Below, piece after piece: positions 37,459 to 45,834 of a stretch of DNA of 64,000 bases (its first letter is position 1; each line of letters starts with the position of its first letter). The stretch covers positions 2,963,001 through 3,027,000 of the forward strand of contig NZ_OOHJ01000018.1 in the NCBI RefSeq assembly GCF_900323885.1. The letters run 5' to 3'. This stretch comes from [Actinomadura] parvosata subsp. kistnae. Lineage in GTDB: Bacteria > Actinomycetota > Actinomycetes > Streptosporangiales > Streptosporangiaceae. Both the position numbers and the translations under genes were made by a program. Below the pieces are notes generated by a model. The model saw nothing but the letters and a program-made list of their open reading frames with translations, was not told the DNA's origin and did not search any database.

Positions 37459-37998
37459 TCAGGTGATTTGGGCCTCCCCCGCCCTGGCGAGGATCTCGTC
37501 CACGGTGTCCGGGACGCTCTGGCGGGTGGTGTCGAGCCAGAGCCCGAGGCGCGGCGTCTCCTGCCGCAGCGCGGCGTCTAGCTGGGCAATCGTCCAGCCT
37601 CCGCCGTAGCCGGTCTTGGGGCGGGCCGCCTCGCGGCGCTCGACCTCGGCGGGGTCGGGGGCCAGGACGATCACGTGCAAGGGACGGGTGGCGACCAGCT
37701 TCGTGAACACCTCCAAATCCCCTCCGAGAATGACATCCTGAACAATTGGCGTGAATCCGGCGTCAAAATATAGATCTGCTGTTTTGGCTGCGATTCGGTA
37801 ACGAAGATGGAGCTGCCGTACCGCCTCCGCGGACAATTCCGGCGTCATCTCGGCGCGCCCGCCGACCACCATCCGGCGGAACGCGTCGCCCCGCACGTGG
37901 GCCGAGCGGGGCAGCCGCTCGGCCAGCGCCTGCGCGACCGTCGACTTGCCCGACGCGGAGATGCCCGTGATCAGGACCGCACCGCTCAGCCCGCTCAC
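37459..37998 (-). CDS. P-loop kinase (chloramphenicol-phosphotransferase/gluconokinase-like)
   Basis: 179 residues. It starts with GTG 37998, overlapping the lysS stop as GTGA, so it is translationally coupled. Walker A is ITGISASGKSTVAQAL (about 8-23), followed by HVRGDAFRRMV and a lid (EVERREAARPKTGYGGGW). It is a small-molecule or nucleoside kinase of the AAA/P-loop type. The substrate is not evident; the link to lysS is only positional. Confidence 0.75.
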   Translation of the reverse strand: MSGLSGAVLITGISASGKSTVAQALAERLPRSAHVRGDAFRRMVVGGRAEMTPELSAEAVRQLHLRYRIAAKTADLYFDAGFTPIVQDVILGGDLEVFTKLVATRPLHVIVLAPDPAEVERREAARPKTGYGGGWTIAQLDAALRQETPRLGLWLDTTRQSVPDTVDEILARAGEAQIT

Positions 37999-39623
37999 GC
38001 GCCCACCAGCTTGCGCACCCGGTCGGCGCCCACGGCCATCAGCAGGGTCGGCAGCCTCGGGCCCGTGTCGCGGCCGACGAGCAGGCGGTAGAGCAGGGTG
38101 AAGAAGGCCCGCTGCGCCGTCTTCAGCTCGGGCGTGGCCGGGGCGTCGGCCGGCAGGCCCGCCTGGAGCTTGGGCACGCCGTACACGAGCGCGGTCAGCC
38201 CCTCCAGCGTCCAGTCGTCGAGGCCGTCGGCCAGCAGCCGCAGCCCCTCGCGCTCGGCCTGGCCGAGCGAGCCGAGCAGCTCCTGGTCCGGCGACTCCCG
38301 CACGCGGGTGCGCTGGTCGGCGGGCAGGTGCAGCTCGACCCAGCGCCGCGCCCGATCGAGGCGGGGCCGCACCTCGTCGAGTGTCTCGACGCCGTCGAGG
38401 TCGCGCAGGATGCGCAGCGTCTGCTCGGCGTGCCCGGTCGTGATGTCGGCGACGGAGGCCAGCGTGCGGTAGGCGACCGGGTGCGGCGTGGCCGGCAGCG
38501 GGCCCGCCGCCGTGGACACCGCGCGGCGGTGCGCGGCCAGCTCGGCCGGCTGGGCCTGCCCGGCGGCGACCTTGCGGCCCAGGGAGTCCCACTCGTCGTA
38601 GAGGCGCTGGATCTCGTGGTCGAAGGCGATCTTGAAGGACTGGGCCGGCTTGCGGCGCGCGTACAGCCAGCGCAGCAGCGGCGCCTCCATGATCTCCAGC
38701 GCGTCGGACGGGATCGGCACGCCGCCCTTGGAGCTGCTCATCTTGGCCATGCCGGTGATGCCGACGAACGCGTACATGGGGCCGATCGGCTGCTGCCCGC
38801 CGAACACCTCGCCGACGAGCTGCCCGCCCACGATCCACGCCGACCCCGGAGAGTGGTGGTCGACCCCGGACGGCTCGAAGACCACCCCCTCGTACGCCCA
38901 GCGCATCGGCCAGTCGACCTTCCACGCCAGCTTGCCCCGGTCGTGCTCGGCCAGGCGCACGGTCTCGCCGAAGCCGCACTCACAGGTGTAGGCCAGCTCG
39001 GTCGTCTCGTCGTCGTAGTTGGTGACCGTGGTCAGGTCGCGCTCGCACAGGTCGCAGTACGGCTTGTACGGGAAGTACGCGCCGCGCGCCCCGCCTTCTT
39101 CGGCCTCGTCGCCCTGCTTCGAGCGGTAGCGCGACAGCACCGCGTCGATCGTGGCCCGCGCGCGCACCGCCGTCAGGATCTGCTCGCGGTAGACGCCCGA
39201 GGTGTACTGGGCGGTCTGGCTGATCGCGTGGTACTCCACGCCCAGCTCCGCCAGCGCGGTCACCAGGGGCGCCTTGAAGTGCTCGGCCCAGTTGGCGTAC
39301 CGGCTGCCGGGCGGGGCGGGCACCGAGGTCAGTGGCTTGCCGATGTGCTCGGCCCACGACGGGTCGATGCCCGCGGGCACCCTGCGGAAGCGGTCGTAGT
39401 CGTCCCACGAGATCAGGTGCACGCACTCCAGGCCGCGCCGCCTGATCTCGTCGGCGACCAGGTGAGGTGTCATCACCTCGCGCAGGTTGCCCAGGTGGAT
39501 CGGGCCCGACGGGCTCAGCCCTGAGGCGCAGACGATCGCTTTACCCGGGGCGCGTCGCTCCGCCTCGGAGATCACCTCGTCCGCGAACCTGGAGACCCAG
39601 TCGGTCTCGGCACTGTCAGCCAT
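37995..39623 (-). CDS. lysS: Lysyl-tRNA synthetase, class I
   Basis: 542 residues. The class I (archaeal-type) LysRS is shown by SGLSPSGPIHLGNLREVM (HIGH-like) at about 34-51, a zinc-ribbon with CDLCERDLTTV... YTCECGFGE, and the KMSKS-equivalent MAKMSSSKGG. It charges tRNA-Lys. Many actinomycetes carry this together with or instead of the class II enzyme; whether a class II gene exists elsewhere cannot be seen here. It lies 86 bp downstream of the subtilase gene. Confidence 0.93.
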   Translation of the reverse strand: MADSAETDWVSRFADEVISEAERRAPGKAIVCASGLSPSGPIHLGNLREVMTPHLVADEIRRRGLECVHLISWDDYDRFRRVPAGIDPSWAEHIGKPLTSVPAPPGSRYANWAEHFKAPLVTALAELGVEYHAISQTAQYTSGVYREQILTAVRARATIDAVLSRYRSKQGDEAEEGGARGAYFPYKPYCDLCERDLTTVTNYDDETTELAYTCECGFGETVRLAEHDRGKLAWKVDWPMRWAYEGVVFEPSGVDHHSPGSAWIVGGQLVGEVFGGQQPIGPMYAFVGITGMAKMSSSKGGVPIPSDALEIMEAPLLRWLYARRKPAQSFKIAFDHEIQRLYDEWDSLGRKVAAGQAQPAELAAHRRAVSTAAGPLPATPHPVAYRTLASVADITTGHAEQTLRILRDLDGVETLDEVRPRLDRARRWVELHLPADQRTRVRESPDQELLGSLGQAEREGLRLLADGLDDWTLEGLTALVYGVPKLQAGLPADAPATPELKTAQRAFFTLLYRLLVGRDTGPRLPTLLMAVGADRVRKLVGA

Positions 39624-39709
39624 CGCGCCATTCTTGCGGGTCCGCCCGGTTCAGGCCAACGCGTTGCCGGACGCCGGCATCGGGGGCGGCTCGGCGCAGG
39701 CGGCTCCCG

Positions 39710-41059
39710 TCAGGCGGCGCGGGTGCGGTTCTGGCGGCCGAGCGCGGCCAGGATGGCGGGCGGGTCGATGATGCCGAAGCCGTAGTCGTGGTCGAAGCCG
39801 ACCGTGCTGCGGTCGTCGGCGGTGCGGTGCAGCAGCGTACGGAGCTGCGCGGGCGACAGCTCGGCCGCGGAGCGCTGCGTGCGCACGGCGGCCACCACGC
39901 CGGCGGCCACGGGGCAGGCGGCGGAGGTGCCGGTGTCGGCGGCGCCGACCGCCTCGGAGCCGGCGAAGTGCGTGTAGGCGCACAGGTCGGGCTTGCGCTC
40001 CGACAGCCGCCCCGGCCCCTGCGAGGAGTAGCCGACGCGCTCGCCGCGCGTGTCCACGCCGCCGACGGACAGCACCTGCGGGTGGGAGTTGGCGCCCGCG
40101 ATCGTCCGGTCGGGGAAGCCGCAGCGCCGGTCGGCGCACTCGCGCCCGCAGTTGCCCGCCGAGAACAGGATGTCGGCGCCGGCGCCCTCCAGGCTGCCGA
40201 CGATCACGTTGAACGGGTGCGCCGGGTTGTCGGAGTAGTTGCCGGGGTGGCCGGGCGGGAAGTCCATGTCGGGGGAGAACAGGCCCCAGCTGTTGGAGAC
40301 GACCAGGGACCGGGAGTCGGCGGGCATGGCCTCCAGCACGGTGGCCAGGTGGGAGTAGGCGGCCACCGCGTCCGACAGCAGGCCGTCGGCGGTCGGGCCC
40401 GGCTTGCGGCTGAGCAGGACCGGGATGTCGAGCAGGGTGGCCTTGGGTGCGGCGATCAGCGTGTCGAAGGCGCACATGGAGCCGTGCTGCACCGGGTAGC
40501 GGCCGGGTGTCTTGTCCACCCCGGGCGGGCTCCAGCTCCGGTCGGCGTCGATGGTCACGTCGTGGCCGATGCGGGCGGCGACGTGGTCGGCGTTGATGCC
40601 GGTGTCGACCACCGCGATGGCCACGCCCTCGCCGTCGTGGCCGGCCGACCAGAGGTCGTAGGCGTGCAGCAGCCGCCTGACCTCCTCCCAGTCGCCCACC
40701 GGGCCGCTGTCGCCGCAGGTCGGGTGCGAGTGGATGGCCGGGTCGGCGAAGACGCCCGCCACCTCGCGCACCGAGGAGGACAGCAGCGCCGCCCGGGTGC
40801 TCAGCTCGGCGTCGGAGATCTCGCCGCGCACGAGCACCGAGGCGTCCTCAGGCGCCATCGAGAACCGCACTCGCTGGTGCGGGGAGAGCGGGGCGCCGTC
40901 GGCGGAGACCGGCCTGGGCACGGCCACCGGGGTGAACGCCGAGTCGAGGAGGACTCCGGGGAGGTCGGCGACGACGTCGGAGACCGCGCTGCGGACGCCG
41001 GGGTCGATCACCGACGCGACGACGTCGGGGGCCGGGCGGAGCTGGATCAGGACGCGCAT
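39710..41059 (-). CDS. S8 (subtilisin-like) serine peptidase, intracellular type
   Basis: 449 residues. The catalytic Asp is in IAVVDTGINADH (about 166-177), His in VQHGSMCAFDT (about 210-220), oxyanion Asn in ADILFSAGNCGREC and Ser in GTSAACPVAAG. The N-terminal about 150 residues have no signal peptide, and there is no typical propeptide, so the enzyme is probably cytoplasmic. AAGGGG sits six bases upstream. An inverted repeat lies in the short promoter region. Confidence 0.87.
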   Translation of the reverse strand: MRVLIQLRPAPDVVASVIDPGVRSAVSDVVADLPGVLLDSAFTPVAVPRPVSADGAPLSPHQRVRFSMAPEDASVLVRGEISDAELSTRAALLSSSVREVAGVFADPAIHSHPTCGDSGPVGDWEEVRRLLHAYDLWSAGHDGEGVAIAVVDTGINADHVAARIGHDVTIDADRSWSPPGVDKTPGRYPVQHGSMCAFDTLIAAPKATLLDIPVLLSRKPGPTADGLLSDAVAAYSHLATVLEAMPADSRSLVVSNSWGLFSPDMDFPPGHPGNYSDNPAHPFNVIVGSLEGAGADILFSAGNCGRECADRRCGFPDRTIAGANSHPQVLSVGGVDTRGERVGYSSQGPGRLSERKPDLCAYTHFAGSEAVGAADTGTSAACPVAAGVVAAVRTQRSAAELSPAQLRTLLHRTADDRSTVGFDHDYGFGIIDPPAILAALGRQNRTRAA

Positions 41060-41080
41060 GGGATCCCCTTGGGAGTGCTG

Positions 41081-41104
41081 TTACGGAATGATTACTCACC
41101 GTAA
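41081..41104. promoter_or_regulatory. Inverted repeat upstream of the S8 peptidase gene
   Basis: TTACGG (41081-41086) and CCGTAA (41099-41104) are separated by 12 bases, about 20 bp before the peptidase ATG. It could be an operator or a leader hairpin. Confidence 0.35.
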
Positions 41105-41167
41105 TAGTGCCCCGCCCGGCAGGTGGTGACTCCTTTGTGTAAGGATGTTGTAACTTTCCGTGCCCGG

Positions 41168-42271
41168 CTAGCTGAGGGTCGCCTCGTACGGGTCCCAGTC
41201 TGCGGGCAGCGGCTCCGGCGCCGCCACCGTCGAGCCGACCGTCCTGAACTGCGCCAGCTCGCCCGACTCGGTGATGGCCGACATCAGCTCCAGCACGTGG
41301 TAGGCCAGCTCGCCCGACGCCCGGTGCGGCGTGCCGGCGCGGATCGACCTGGCCATGTCGAGGACGCCGATGCCGCGCCCCGCCGTGGTGCCCGCGACCG
41401 GCAGCTCCCGCCAGTCGAGGTCGGCGGGCCCGCGGGCCAGCAGCGGGCCGTCGAACGTGTTGGGGTCCGGCAGCGACAGCGCGCCCTCGGTGCCGATGAT
41501 CTCGATCATCCGCCGGTTCACGGCCGAGTCGAAGCTGAAGGTCGCCGTCGCCGTGGCCGAGCCGGGGAAGTCCAGCAGCGCGTTGACGTGCGTGGGCACC
41601 TCCACCGGGAACGCGGTGCCCGCCTTCGGCCCCGAGCCGATGACGCGCTGCTCGCGCGCCCTGCGCGTCCCCGCCGCCACCCGGGTCACGGGGCCGAGCA
41701 GGGAGACCAGGGCGGTCAGGTAGTAGGGGCCCAGGTCGAACAGCGGGCCGCCGCCCCGGGCGTACAGGAACTCCGGGCTGGGATGCCAGGACTCCGGGCC
41801 GAGGCTCTGCGTGGCGGCCGTGACGGCGACCGGCTCGCCGATGGTGCCCGCGCGCAGGGCGTGCACGGCGGACTGCAGCCCGGCGCCGAGGAAGGTGTCG
41901 GGGGCGCCGCCCACCCGCAGCCCCCGGCTCTGGGCCTCGGCCATGACCTTGGCGGCCTCGTCCAGGTCCATGGCCAGGGGCTTCTCCCCGTACACGTGCT
42001 TGCCGGCGCGCAGCGACTCCAGCGCGACGGACGCGTGCGCGGCCGGGATCGTGAGGTTGACGACGAGCTCGACCTCCGCCAGGGAGAGCACGGCGCCGAG
42101 CGTGCCGGACACCCGGACGTCGTGCTCCCTGGCCACGGCGGCGGCCCGGTCGGTGTCGAGGTCCGCGACGGCGACCACGCGCACGTCGGGGAACGCGTTG
42201 AGGTTGCGGAGGTACTGGCCGCTGATGACTCCGGCGCCGACGATGGCGACGCCGACCGGGCCGTTGCTCAA
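41168..42271 (-). CDS. Gfo/Idh/MocA-family oxidoreductase
   Basis: 367 residues from TTG 42271, which overlaps the preceding stop as TTGA. The Rossmann nucleotide site is VGVAIVGAGVISGQY. The family signature AGKHVYGEKPLAMDLDEA, with the catalytic Lys, is at about 91-108, and GGGPLFDLGPYYLTAL carries the substrate-side His-equivalent region. It oxidises a sugar or sugar derivative with NAD(P). Last gene of the xylA operon, probably acting on the same sugar pathway. Confidence 0.88.
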   Translation of the reverse strand: MSNGPVGVAIVGAGVISGQYLRNLNAFPDVRVVAVADLDTDRAAAVAREHDVRVSGTLGAVLSLAEVELVVNLTIPAAHASVALESLRAGKHVYGEKPLAMDLDEAAKVMAEAQSRGLRVGGAPDTFLGAGLQSAVHALRAGTIGEPVAVTAATQSLGPESWHPSPEFLYARGGGPLFDLGPYYLTALVSLLGPVTRVAAGTRRAREQRVIGSGPKAGTAFPVEVPTHVNALLDFPGSATATATFSFDSAVNRRMIEIIGTEGALSLPDPNTFDGPLLARGPADLDWRELPVAGTTAGRGIGVLDMARSIRAGTPHRASGELAYHVLELMSAITESGELAQFRTVGSTVAAPEPLPADWDPYEATLS

Positions 42272-43011
42272 GAGCTCTCCAGGGAGGTGAGGTAGGCGTG
42301 GCTGTCCGCGAGCGCGGTGAAGACGTCCGTCGCGCACTCGTCGAGCTCGACGATGCGCCACGCGCCGGGCGCGGCGGCGAGGATCGCGGGCACGGGCATG
42401 ACGCCCGCGCCCACCGCGACGTGCGGCTCGCCCTTGATCCCCGGGCCGTCCTTGACGTGCAGCGCCTCGATCCGCTCCGCCAGGCGGCCGAGCAGGGCGG
42501 GCACGTCGGCGCCGCCCACGGCCGCCCAATAGGTGTCGATCTCCAGGAACACCTCGGGCGCGAGCAGGTCGGCCAGCACCTCGATGGCGTGCCGGCCGTC
42601 CACCCGCGGCTCGATCTCCCACCAGTGGTTGTGGTAGCCGATCCGCATCCCGTGCCCCGCGGCCTGCTCGGCCAGGCCGTTGAGCAGGTCGGCGGTGCGC
42701 GCGAGACCGTCGCGAGTGGTGAACTCCTCCTCGGCGATGCCGCCGGGGATGATCACCTTGTCGGTGCCGACCGTGGCGATCGCGTCGAAGACCTTCGCGG
42801 GCTCCTGGCTGAGCAGCGCGTACGCGTGCGTGCTCGACACCGTGAGCCCGAGGTCGTCGGCCACCCGGCGGAAGCCCTCGGGGTCGGTCGTGGGGTCGTA
42901 GGGCTCGACGGCCCGGTATCCGATCTCCGCGATCCGCCGCAGCACGGCGTCGCGGTCGGCGGCCAACTCGTCTCTGACGGTGTAGAGCTGGACACTGATC
43001 GGTAGGGTCAT
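42268..43011 (-). CDS. Sugar phosphate isomerase/epimerase (xylose-isomerase-like TIM barrel)
   Basis: 247 residues. The AP-endonuclease-2/TIM barrel fold is seen in ISVQLYTVRDELAAD, IGYHNHWWEIEP (metal His), VFLEIDTYWAAVGG and IEALHVKDGPGIKGEP. It resembles IolE/IolI-like epimerases that act on inositol or keto-sugars. ATG overlaps the xylA stop as ATGA, and TTGA links it to the next gene. Confidence 0.85.
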   Translation of the reverse strand: MTLPISVQLYTVRDELAADRDAVLRRIAEIGYRAVEPYDPTTDPEGFRRVADDLGLTVSSTHAYALLSQEPAKVFDAIATVGTDKVIIPGGIAEEEFTTRDGLARTADLLNGLAEQAAGHGMRIGYHNHWWEIEPRVDGRHAIEVLADLLAPEVFLEIDTYWAAVGGADVPALLGRLAERIEALHVKDGPGIKGEPHVAVGAGVMPVPAILAAAPGAWRIVELDECATDVFTALADSHAYLTSLESS

Positions 43012-44159
43012 CCGCGTACCCCCATGAGGTGCTCGAGGGCGAGCTGGTTGAGGCGGGTGAAGTGGAAGCCGCGGGCGGCGGCGGCCTCGACGTCGAAGTC
43101 GTCCTTGGCCAGGTCCTGCCAGGTCTCGCCGGCGGCGAGCGTGGGCTGGGCCAGCTCGTCCACGCGGGAGGCGCGCAGGGCCTCCTGCACCTCGGGGTCG
43201 GCGCGGAAGACGCGCGACTTCTCCTTGAGGATGAGGTACGTGCGCATGTTCGCGGCGGCCGAGTCCCACACGTCCTGCGGGTCGTCGGTGCGCAGCGGCT
43301 TGTAGTCGAAGACGAGCGGGCCGTCGTAGCCGTGCGTCTCCAGCAGGTCGACCAGGAAGAACGCGCTCTTCAGGTCACCGTGGCCGAAGATGAGGTCCTG
43401 GTCGTACTTCGGACCGTGCTGGCCGTTGAGGTCGATGTGGAAGAGCTTGCCGTGCCACAGCGCCTGGGCGATGCCGTGCACGAAGTTCAGGCCCGCCATC
43501 TGCTCGTGCCCGACCTCGGGGTTGACGCCCACCATCTCGGGGTGCTCCAGCTCGTTGATCAGGGCCAGGGCGTGGCCGATCGTGGGCAGGAGGATGTCGC
43601 CGCGGGGCTCGTTCGGCTTGGGCTCGATGGCGAAGCGGATGTCGTAGCCCTTGTCGATGACGTACTGGCAGATGACGTCGAGGGCCTCCTTGTAGCGGCC
43701 CATCGCGGCCTTGACGTCCTTGGCGGCGTCGGACTCGGAGCCCTCGCGGCCGCCCCAGCACACGTACGTCTTCGCGCCCAGCGAGGCGGCGAGGTCGAGG
43801 TTGCGCATGACCTTGCGCAGGGCGTAGCGGCGCACGTCGCGGTCGTTGCTGGTGAAGGCGCCGTCCTTGAACACCGGGTGGGTGAACAGGTTCGTGGTGG
43901 CCGCCGGGACCTTCATGCCGGTCTCGTCGAGGGCCTTCTTGAAGGCGGCGATGGCCTTGTCGCGGTCGGGCTCGACGGCGAGCAGGTCGTCGTCGTGGAA
44001 GCTGACGCCGTGGGCGCCCAGCTCGGCCAGGCGGTGCACGGTCTCGACCGGGTCGAGCGCGGGGCGGGAGGCGTCGCCGAACGGGTCGCGGGCCTGCCAG
44101 CCCACGGTCCAGAGGCCGAAGGTGAAGCGGTCGTCCGGGGTCGGGGTGAAGTTGGTCAT
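43008..44159 (-). CDS. xylA: Xylose isomerase
   Basis: 383 residues, the short actinobacterial type. It converts D-xylose to D-xylulose (and glucose to fructose). The first signature is HGVSFHDDDLLAVEPD (catalytic His near residue 54); metal ligands are in FAIEPKPNEPRGD, VNPEVGHEQMAG and LNGQHGPKYDQDLIFG. AAAGGA lies upstream. The first gene of a coupled three-gene sugar operon, divergent from a ROK regulator with 55 bp between starts. Confidence 0.94.
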   Translation of the reverse strand: MTNFTPTPDDRFTFGLWTVGWQARDPFGDASRPALDPVETVHRLAELGAHGVSFHDDDLLAVEPDRDKAIAAFKKALDETGMKVPAATTNLFTHPVFKDGAFTSNDRDVRRYALRKVMRNLDLAASLGAKTYVCWGGREGSESDAAKDVKAAMGRYKEALDVICQYVIDKGYDIRFAIEPKPNEPRGDILLPTIGHALALINELEHPEMVGVNPEVGHEQMAGLNFVHGIAQALWHGKLFHIDLNGQHGPKYDQDLIFGHGDLKSAFFLVDLLETHGYDGPLVFDYKPLRTDDPQDVWDSAAANMRTYLILKEKSRVFRADPEVQEALRASRVDELAQPTLAAGETWQDLAKDDFDVEAAAARGFHFTRLNQLALEHLMGVRG

Positions 44160-44177
44160 TGGTGTCCTTTGCGGGCT

Positions 44178-44198
44178 TTAGTCCATAATCTGTATTAA
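44178..44198. promoter_or_regulatory. Candidate ROK/XylR operator
   Basis: TTAGTCCA (44178-44185), five bases and TGTATTAA (44191-44198) form an imperfect inverted repeat (6 of 8 matching) in the 55-bp gap between xylA and the ROK gene. It is AT-rich compared with its surroundings, as expected for an operator controlling both genes. Confidence 0.5.
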
Positions 44199-44214
44199 TC
44201 CTGAGGAGGTGGGC

Positions 44215-45359
44215 ATGGTGTCGTCAAGAGGGGTCCGGCATGATTCCATGCGCGCCCGTAACCTGTCCGTAGTCCTGGCGACCATTCACCGGTCAGGACC
44301 TGCCACCCGCGCGGCGCTCGCCGAGCGGACCGGGCTCACCAAGACCACCGTATCCAGCCTGGTCGCGGACCTGCTGGAGGCGGGCGTGGTGGCCGAGGGC
44401 GGCGTCGTGCGGGGCGGCGAGCGGGGCGGCCCGGCGTGGCGGTCGGGCTGAGCGGGCACCGGGTGGCCGCGCTGGGGCTGGAGATCAACATCGACTACCT
44501 GGCGGCGTGCGTGGTGGACCTCACGCGTACCGTGCGGCTGCGCCGCGTCCGGCGGGCCGACAACCGCAACTCCGACCCCCGCGAGATCCTCGAAGGGCTG
44601 CGCGGGCTGGTCAAGGAGATCACCGCCGAGGCCGAGCAGGCCGGGCTGCGCGTCATCGGCGCCGCGCTCGCCGTGCCCGGCACCGTCGAGGACGGCGTGC
44701 TGCGCAGCGCCCCGCACCTCGGCTGGCGCGACATCCGCGTGGCGAACCTGGTGGACCTGCCCTTCGAGGTGGACAACGAGGCCAACCTGGCCGCGCTCGG
44801 CGAGTTGTGGTTCGGCGCGCGCGAGCCGGACTTCCTCTACGTGTCCGGCGAGATCGGCATCGGCGCGGGCCTCGTGGTGCGCGGCGATCTGTTCAGAGGC
44901 ACGTTCGGGCTGGCCGGCGAGCTGGGGCACGTCGTCGTCGTGCCCAACGGGCCCACGTGCCGGTGCGGCGGGCGGGGCTGCCTGGAGGTGTACGCGGGCC
45001 AGGACGCGCTGCTCGGCGACCTCGCCTCGGTCGGCGACCTGGTCGCCCGGCTGGAGTCGGGCGAGCGGCGGGCGCAGGAGGCGTGCGAGCGGGCCGGGCA
45101 CGCGCTCGGCGTGGCGCTCACCTCGGCCGTGCACCTGCTCGACCCCGGCCGGATCGTGCTCGGAGGGATCTTCGCGCCGCTGTTCCGCTGGCTGGAGCGG
45201 CCGGTGAGCGAAGGGCTGCGCGGCAGGCTGGGGCAGATGCGCGGCACGCCGCCCGCGCTCGTGGTCTCGGGGACGGGCGGCGACGCGGCCGTGCTCGGGG
45301 CGGCCGGGCTGATCATCCAGCAGATCCTGGCCGAGCCGGCGAAGATGCTGGGGCTCTGA
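44215..45359 (+). pseudogene. ROK-family transcriptional regulator interrupted by a one-base frameshift
   Basis: ATG 44215 (GAGGAGG upstream) opens a winged helix-turn-helix (RAALAERTGLTKTTVSSLVADLLEAGVV) that ends at 44451 after the frame is lost. The ROK domain continues one base back: GRPGVAVGLSGHRVAALG, then LAVPGTVEDG, GHVVVVPNGPTCRCGGRGCLEV (the Cys zinc motif), to 45359. Inserting one G in the run near 44423-44426 restores a canonical GERGGRPG linker and a full-length protein of about 380 residues. There is no canonical slippery site. It is either a real inactivating deletion or a homopolymer sequencing error. It is presumably the repressor of xylA. Confidence 0.8.
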
Positions 45360-45393
45360 TTTCCGTTCTCTGGCTTTTTCCTACTATGTCGGC

Positions 45394-45834
45394 ATGTTGA
45401 TCGAGGAGCGGCCCGCCGCGGACACCGAGCTCGCCGCGCTGCTCGACGCGGCCTTCGCCGAGCTCGTCACCCGCTACGGCCCCGAAGGGCGCTCGCAGGT
45501 GAAGGAGGGCGCCAGGTTCCTGGTCGCCTCCATCGACGGCCAGGCCGTCGGCTGCGGCGCCGTACAACCCATGGACGCCGTCACCGGAGAGCTCAAACGC
45601 ATGTACGTCGTGCCCGGCCGGCGCGGGCGCGGCATCGCCACCGCGCTCCTGGCGGCCCTGGAGGACCTGGCCAGGAGCCTTGGCTACGAGCGGCTGCGGC
45701 TGGCGACCGGGCTGCGCCAGCCCGAGGCCATCGCCCTGTACGAGCGGTGCGCGTACACGCTGACCGAGCCGTACGGCAGGTACGTGGACGCCCCGCTGAC
45801 CCGCTGCTACGCGAAGACGCTGGCTACGCCCTAG
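45394..45834 (+). CDS. GNAT-family N-acetyltransferase
   Basis: 146 residues. The GNAT core is plain: KRMYVVPGRRGRGIATALLA (acetyl-CoA loop R-R-G-R-G-I-A) and ATGLRQPEAIALYERCAY (motif B). The substrate is unknown. Its last 11 bp overlap the 3' end of the GH92 gene on the opposite strand. Confidence 0.87.
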   Translation: MLIEERPAADTELAALLDAAFAELVTRYGPEGRSQVKEGARFLVASIDGQAVGCGAVQPMDAVTGELKRMYVVPGRRGRGIATALLAALEDLARSLGYERLRLATGLRQPEAIALYERCAYTLTEPYGRYVDAPLTRCYAKTLATP

